From: Streptomyces gardneri | GTDB taxonomy: Bacteria > Actinomycetota > Actinomycetes > Streptomycetales > Streptomycetaceae | DNA: 64,000 bases | NCBI RefSeq assembly: GCF_006539185.1 | Contig: NZ_BJMN01000019.1 | Coordinates: 123,660-187,659, forward strand | Direction: 5' to 3' | In this document: positions 59,820 through 64,000 of the stretch, in pieces | Numbering within the stretch: the first letter of the stretch is position 1 | Layout: every line of letters begins with the position of its first letter | Program-made: the position numbers and the translations under genes | The notes under the pieces: generated by a model | The model's input: the letters and a program-made list of their open reading frames with translations, nothing else | What the model was told of the DNA's origin: nothing | Databases searched by the model: none

Positions 59820-60964
59820 CCGTGGACCAGATCACCGCGCCCGCGCCCGCCGACGTCGAGTCCGGCGGCACGCGGAGGAAGCGCCGTCGTGTCGTCGTCC
59901 CCCTCGTGCTGGTCGCGGCCATCGGAGGGGCGGCCGCGTGGGGTACGACGCGCCCCTGGGAACCCCGGGGTTCCGTCGCCGAACAGCCGCTCCTCAGCCA
60001 CGGCGTGGTCGCCGTGGAGCAGGGGTCGCTTTCCAGCAGCATCCAGGTCCTCGGGACCCTCGGCTACGACGCGCCCACCTCCGTGGTCGCCTCCGGCCGG
60101 GGGACGTTCACCGCACTGCCCGCGGTGGGCTCCGTCGTGAAGGCGGGCGGGCGGCTCTACGAGGTCGACGGACGCCCCGTCGTCCTCATGACGGGGATCC
60201 GGCCTCTCTGGCGTGACCTGGGACCCGGTGTCACCGACGGCCCCGACGTCGAACAGCTGAAGCGGAACCTGATCAGGCTCGGACACGCCGACGGCCTCGG
60301 CCTCACCGTCGACGAGAAGTTCGCGAAGGGCACCGCCACCGCCGTCAAGCGCTGGCAGAAGTCCCTGGGAGTGAAGCAGACCGGAACGGTCGCGCTCGGC
60401 ACCGTCGTCATGCTGCCGCAGGCCGGCGTGCGCCTGCACAAGGTCGGCGCTCAGCTGGGGTCGCCCGTCGGCGCCTCCCCGGTCCTGACCGTGACCAGCA
60501 CCCACCTCGTCGCCGTCGTACAGCCCGCCGACAACCAGCTGTCCCGGTTCAAGCCCGACGGCAAGGTGGTGGTCCGGCTCGCCGAGGGCGGCACCGTCCA
60601 GGGCCGCATCCGCTCCCTCATCCGCGGTGGCGGGGCCGACGGCGAGGAGGGGGACGGCGGCCCGGGCGGTTCAGGCGGCGGTCAGCACAAGACCACCGTC
60701 ACCATCGTGCTGGACGACCAGCGGGACGTCCGCCGGGCCGGACCCTCCTCCGTGACGGTCAACGTCGTCGGCGACACCGCCGCCGACGCCCTGATCGTCC
60801 CCGTCACCGCACTGCTCGCCCTGGACGGAGGTGGCTACGGCGTCAAGGTCGTCTCCGGCACCACCACGCGTCTCGTGAAGGTGCAGCTGGGACTGGTCGC
60901 CGACGCCAGGGCCCAGATCTCCGGCGCCGTGAAGCGCGGCGACCAGGTGGTGATCCCGAAGTGA
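59816..60964 (+). CDS. Membrane fusion (periplasmic adaptor) protein with peptidoglycan-binding domain
   Basis: 382 aa from GTG 59816 (GTG 59822 is in frame). TM anchor (~20-42), an adaptor beta-barrel/lipoyl-like region (GTLGYDAPTSVVASGRGTFTALPAVGSVVKAGGRLYEVDGRP), a PG_binding_1 domain (~145-190; VEQLKRNLIRLGHADGLGLTVDEKFAKGTATAVKRWQ) and a C-terminal barrel with LIVPVTALLALDGGGYGVKVV. This is the common actinobacterial adaptor for MacB-type exporters. GTGA overlaps on both sides. Confidence 0.88.
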   Translation: MTVDQITAPAPADVESGGTRRKRRRVVVPLVLVAAIGGAAAWGTTRPWEPRGSVAEQPLLSHGVVAVEQGSLSSSIQVLGTLGYDAPTSVVASGRGTFTALPAVGSVVKAGGRLYEVDGRPVVLMTGIRPLWRDLGPGVTDGPDVEQLKRNLIRLGHADGLGLTVDEKFAKGTATAVKRWQKSLGVKQTGTVALGTVVMLPQAGVRLHKVGAQLGSPVGASPVLTVTSTHLVAVVQPADNQLSRFKPDGKVVVRLAEGGTVQGRIRSLIRGGGADGEEGDGGPGGSGGGQHKTTVTIVLDDQRDVRRAGPSSVTVNVVGDTAADALIVPVTALLALDGGGYGVKVVSGTTTRLVKVQLGLVADARAQISGAVKRGDQVVIPK

Positions 60965-61707
60965 CGGCGCCACAGGCCGGCGAACCGCCGTCGACCCGCG
61001 AACTGCCACCGGTCCTGGAGCTCACCGGCGTCACCAAGGAGTACCCGGGATCACCGCCGCTGCGCATCCTGCACGGCATCGATCTCACCGTCGACGCCGG
61101 CGAGCTCCTCGCCGTCGTCGGCCCCTCGGGATCGGGCAAGTCCACGCTCCTGGCCCTCCTCGGCTCGCTCGACCGGCCCACCAGCGGCCGGCTGCGCTTC
61201 GAGGGGCGCGACCTGTCCCACCTCGCCGACACCGAACTGGCCGCCGTGCGCGCCCACCGGATCGGCTTCGTCTTCCAGCAGTTCTTCCTGCTCTCGGGAC
61301 TCAGCACGGTCGAGAACGTCGCCACGGGCCTCCTCTACAGCGGCGTCCCGGCCGCGCGGAGGCGCGAGGCGGCCGTCGAGGCGCTGCGCGAGGTCGGCCT
61401 CGGGCATCGCCTCCGGCACCGTCCCGACCAGCTCTCCGGAGGCGAGAAGCAGCGGGTCGCGATCGCCCGCGCCCTCGTCGGACGCCCGGCACTGCTCCTC
61501 GCCGACGAACCCACCGGGGCACTGGACAGCAACTCCGGCGCGGCGGTCGTCGACCTGCTGCGGGCCCTGAACGACAGCGGCACCACCGTCGTCGTCATCA
61601 CCCACGACCGCGACCTCGCCGCGTCGTTCCCCCGGCGCGTCGGCATCCACGACGGCCGCGTCGACTTCGACGAGCGCCGCCCGCACCTGGCAGGAGACGT
61701 CCGATGA
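60961..61707 (+). CDS. ABC transporter ATPase (MacB/LolD type)
   Basis: 248 aa from GTG 60961. Walker A GPSGSGKST, Q-loop VFQQFFLLSGLSTVENVA, signature LSGGEKQRVAIARAL, Walker B LLLADEPTGALD and switch His in VVVITHDRDLA. It powers the MacB-like permease that follows (ATGA overlap). Confidence 0.93.
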   Translation: MTAPQAGEPPSTRELPPVLELTGVTKEYPGSPPLRILHGIDLTVDAGELLAVVGPSGSGKSTLLALLGSLDRPTSGRLRFEGRDLSHLADTELAAVRAHRIGFVFQQFFLLSGLSTVENVATGLLYSGVPAARRREAAVEALREVGLGHRLRHRPDQLSGGEKQRVAIARALVGRPALLLADEPTGALDSNSGAAVVDLLRALNDSGTTVVVITHDRDLAASFPRRVGIHDGRVDFDERRPHLAGDVR

Positions 61708-62897
61708 GCTCCCCACGACGCCGCACCCGGCTGCGCCCCACGGACCTGCTGCGCCTCGGCATGATCGGACCGCGCACCCGCAAGACGCGCTCGGCTCTTT
61801 CGGCCTTCGGCATCTGCCTGGGCATCGCCGCCGTCATCGCCGTGACGGGAATCTCCGCGTCGAACCAGGCGCACCTGCTGGCCCGCCTGGACCAGCTCGG
61901 CTCCAACCTGATCACCGTGTCGCCGGGAAAGGACGCCCAGCAGCAGCTCGTCCCGCTGCCATCCACGGCCGAGAAGATGCTCGCCCGGGTCGCCCCGGTG
62001 CAGCAGGTCACCGCGACCGGGGCCACCAAGGCCGAGATCTACCGCAACGACCTGGTGCCCAAGCAGCAGACCGGCGGCCTCAGTGTGCTCGCCGCCAGGC
62101 TGAACCTGCTGGACGTCCTGCACGCGACCGTGCGGAGCGGGCGGTGGCTCGACAAGGCCGCCGAGAACCTCCCCGTGACCGTGCTCGGCGACCAGGCCGC
62201 GCAGCGCCTCGGCGTGACCGCGCCCGGCGAGCGGGTCTGGCTCGGCGGACAGCCGTACGTGGTCCGGGGGATCCTGGCGCCGAACGACCTGGCTCCCGAA
62301 CTCGGCACGGCGGCCCTGGTCGGCTGGCCGCAGGCCAGGGCCCAGCTGGGCGCGGACGACAGCGCTGCCACGGTCTACCTCCGGACCCATCCCGAACGCG
62401 TCCCGGACGTGCAGGCGGTGGCGGGGGCCACCGCGAATCCGGTCAGCCCGAGCATGGTCGCCGTCAGCCGGCCGTCCGACCTGCTCGTGGCGCGGGGCGA
62501 GGCGAAGGGCGCACTGACCGGACTGGTCCTCTCCCTCGCCGCGGTCGCCCTGCTCGTCGGGGGCGTCGGCATCGCCAACACCATGGTGGTGGGCGTGATG
62601 GAGCGCCGGGGTGAGATCGGGCTGCGCCGCGCGCTGGGTGCCAGGGGCGGGCAGATCGCCGTCCAGTTCCTGCTGGAGGCCGTGCTGATGGGCTTCATCG
62701 GCGGGATCGGCGGGCTGGTCCTGGGCAGTCTGGCCGTCTACGGCTACGCCCTGGTCCAGGGATGGCCCGTCTCCGTCCCCTTCTACACGATCGTCGCGGG
62801 CCCCTCGGTCTCCGTCCTGGTGGCCGCCGTCGCCGGCATCTACCCGGCACTGCGCGCGGCCGGGGCGTCCCCGACGGACGCCCTGCGCTCGGCCTGA
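61704..62897 (+). CDS. MacB-like ABC transporter permease (FtsX family)
   Basis: 397 aa. One N-terminal TM (~35-57), a ~215-residue extracytoplasmic MacB periplasmic core domain (QAHLLARLDQLGSNLITVSPG onwards), then three C-terminal TM helices with the FtsX-family loop VMERRGEIGLRRALGARGGQI. A mechanotransmission exporter, with the adaptor and lipoprotein as its outer parts. The pump likely exports a peptide or antibiotic-like compound under the adjacent two-component system. Confidence 0.91.
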   Translation: MSSPRRRTRLRPTDLLRLGMIGPRTRKTRSALSAFGICLGIAAVIAVTGISASNQAHLLARLDQLGSNLITVSPGKDAQQQLVPLPSTAEKMLARVAPVQQVTATGATKAEIYRNDLVPKQQTGGLSVLAARLNLLDVLHATVRSGRWLDKAAENLPVTVLGDQAAQRLGVTAPGERVWLGGQPYVVRGILAPNDLAPELGTAALVGWPQARAQLGADDSAATVYLRTHPERVPDVQAVAGATANPVSPSMVAVSRPSDLLVARGEAKGALTGLVLSLAAVALLVGGVGIANTMVVGVMERRGEIGLRRALGARGGQIAVQFLLEAVLMGFIGGIGGLVLGSLAVYGYALVQGWPVSVPFYTIVAGPSVSVLVAAVAGIYPALRAAGASPTDALRSA

Positions 62898-62939
62898 GGG
62901 GCGCGGGGGAGTCGCGAACGCACGGTCCCGGCCAGATTG

Positions 62940-62977
62940 TTGACTGAGATTTCAGTCAGTGTCACAGTGTGCGACAC
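62940..62977. promoter_or_regulatory. TetR-type operator and -35 upstream of the urease genes
   Basis: TTGACTGAGATTTCAGTCAG (62940-62959) contains TGACTGA-GATT-TCAGTCA and matches the reverse complement of the 56404-56423 operator at 15 of 20 positions. TTGACT is a near-consensus -35 facing ureAB. GTGTC-N9-GACAC (62959-62977) follows directly. Confidence 0.7.
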
Positions 62978-63051
62978 ACCCTGCTTCCGGTGATCCGGAG
63001 AAAGGAACGGGACGCCATGCATGTGACCAGGACCGTGCGCCAGGGGGCGAT

Positions 63052-63747
63052 ATGCCTCTGACCCCCACCGAGCGGGACCGGCTGCTGCTCTTCACGGCCG
63101 CCGAGCTCGCGCGTACACGCCTGGGACGCGGGCTGCGTCTCAATGTGCCGGAGGCGACGGCGCTGATCGCCGACACGGTGTGCGAGGCCGCGCGCGACGG
63201 CCTCCGGCTGGCCGAGGCGCTGAAGCGCGGCCGCGCCGTCCTCGGCCCGGACGACGTGCTCCCCGGCGTCACCGACATCGTGACGGAGATCCAGGTCGAG
63301 GCCGTGTTCGACGACGGGTCCCGGCTGGCCGTCATCAGCGACCCCTTCGGGGACGTGGAGCGCGGCGACGGCGCCCCCGGGGCCGTACTGCCCCACGCGG
63401 ACTCCCTCCCGGAACCGGCACCGGTGATCACCCTGACCGTCCGCAACACGGCCTCGGTCCCGGTGAGCGTGACCTCGCACTTCCACTTCTTCGAGGCCAA
63501 CCCCCGCCTGGACTTCGACCGCGCCGCCGCGTACGGCATGCGGCTCGCGGCCCCGGCCGGGTCGTCCACCCGCTTCGATCCCGGTGCCAGCGCCGACGTC
63601 GGACTCGTACCGATGGGCGGCGCGCGCGTCGCGATCGGCTTCGCGGGCCTCGTCGACGGGCCGCTGGACGCGCCCGGAGCGAAGGAGGAGGCCCTGCGGC
63701 GCGCGGCGGCCTGCGGTTACCTCGGCACGGAAGGAGCGGGGCGATGA
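63052..63747 (+). CDS. ureAB: Urease gamma/beta subunit fusion
   Basis: 231 aa from ATG 63052. Residues 1-~98 are the gamma subunit (LTPTERDRLLLFTAAELARTRLGRGLRLNVPEATALIADTVCEAARDG, LPGVTDIVTEIQVEAVFDDGSRL), and ~125-225 the beta subunit (VRNTASVPVSVTSHFHFFEANPRLDFDRAAAYGMRLAAPAGSSTRFDPG). Fused gamma-beta is known in Helicobacter UreA and in some actinomycete secondary ureases; separate ureA and ureB are more usual in Streptomyces. It overlaps ureC by ATGA. Confidence 0.93.
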   Translation: MPLTPTERDRLLLFTAAELARTRLGRGLRLNVPEATALIADTVCEAARDGLRLAEALKRGRAVLGPDDVLPGVTDIVTEIQVEAVFDDGSRLAVISDPFGDVERGDGAPGAVLPHADSLPEPAPVITLTVRNTASVPVSVTSHFHFFEANPRLDFDRAAAYGMRLAAPAGSSTRFDPGASADVGLVPMGGARVAIGFAGLVDGPLDAPGAKEEALRRAAACGYLGTEGAGR

Positions 63748-64000
63748 GCAGGCCCAGCAGACACAGCGACCACTGCGCGCCGGGCGAGAGCCGGCACATC
63801 GACCCGCACGAGTACGCCACCGTGCACGGCCCCCGGGCGGGGGACCGGGTCCGGCTCGGGGACTCGGGGCTCGTCGTCCGGGTGGAGTCGGACTCGCAGG
63901 CGTACGGCGACGAGTTCCTGGCCGGCTTCGGCAAGACGGCCCGCGACGGAATGCACCTGAAGGCGGCGGCGGTTCGTCAGACCTGCGACGTCGTGATCAC
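63744..64000 (+). CDS. ureC: Urease alpha subunit (N-terminal part)
   Basis: The first 85 codons are in the window; the gene runs off the end. HIDPHEYATVHGPRAGDRVRLGDSGLVVRVE is the UreC N-terminus, followed by YGDEFLAGFGKTARDGM. The nickel-site residues lie outside the window. ATGA overlap with ureAB. Accessory genes are not visible. Confidence 0.92.
   Translation, partial: MSRPSRHSDHCAPGESRHIDPHEYATVHGPRAGDRVRLGDSGLVVRVESDSQAYGDEFLAGFGKTARDGMHLKAAAVRQTCDVVI

Overview
This is a contiguous piece of a Streptomyces chromosome. The evidence is very high GC with strong third-position GC bias, frequent GTG and TTG starts, many 4-nt ATGA/GTGA gene overlaps, a fused pcaDC gene next to pobA, a conservon with two cytochrome P450 genes, and a helR gene carrying a rifamycin-associated element (RAE). 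I see no insertion sequence, prophage, integrase, CRISPR array or rRNA. One tRNA gene is present. Coding density is about 90 percent and no gene-free stretch exceeds 300 bases.

Layout. 1-3.5 kb: the end of a protocatechuate (beta-ketoadipate) cluster (pcaL, pobA) and a DadA-like FAD oxidase. 3.5-7.7 kb: a NarL-type response regulator, its sensor kinase and an MMPL exporter in one minus-strand operon. 7.9-11.5 kb: a SulP anion transporter and a Tat-exported L-glutamate-oxidase-like flavoenzyme. 11.7-15.1 kb: helR with its RAE, divergent from a pair of overlapping MarR-type genes. 15.2-22.4 kb: a TerD-family protein, small exported and membrane proteins, a DUF2071 protein, a large secreted beta-helix/discoidin protein and a VOC protein. 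22.6-29.9 kb: a carbohydrate operon (class V aminotransferase-fold enzyme, ABC sugar importer, GH36-type alpha-galactosidase) followed by a LacI regulator. 30-34.1 kb: an amidohydrolase, a Ser/Thr kinase fused to an MFS transporter, and a DUF2278 protein.

34.2-39.9 kb: tRNA-Leu(GAG), then a six-gene conservon read on the minus strand (cvnA-B-C-D followed by a CYP157-like and a CYP154-like P450). The CYP157-like protein has lost the K-helix ExxR motif. 40-46.1 kb: a phosphodiesterase and a second GH36 alpha-galactosidase, divergent from a secreted GH5 cellulase with a C-terminal triple Cys repeat, then a HAD phosphatase. 46.2-50 kb: a LysR regulator divergent from a three-gene oxidoreductase/hydrolase/SDR operon. 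50-51.8 kb: a zinc-ribbon protein, a GNAT acetyltransferase, and a deletion scar that joins the front of a sulfur-type MBL hydrolase to the back of a TauE/SafE exporter, still preceded by CsoR/CstR-type operators. 51.8-55.6 kb: a beta-lactamase-fold protein that lacks the SxxK motif, an APC permease with a His-Gly tail, and a DUF4436 protein. 55.7-57.1 kb: two paralogous, divergent TetR genes. 57.2-62.9 kb: an OmpR/EnvZ-type two-component pair divergent from a lipoprotein, membrane fusion protein and MacB-like ABC exporter. 63-64 kb: a fused ureAB gene and the start of ureC.

The observations most worth following are: the TetR-type palindrome shared between the TetR pair and the urease promoter; the kinase-MFS fusion; the RAE, G-quadruplex tract and MarR operator packed into the helR/marR intergenic region; the ExxR-less P450 with a palindrome at the conservon promoter; the MBL/TauE deletion scar; and the likely catalytically dead beta-lactamase-like protein.
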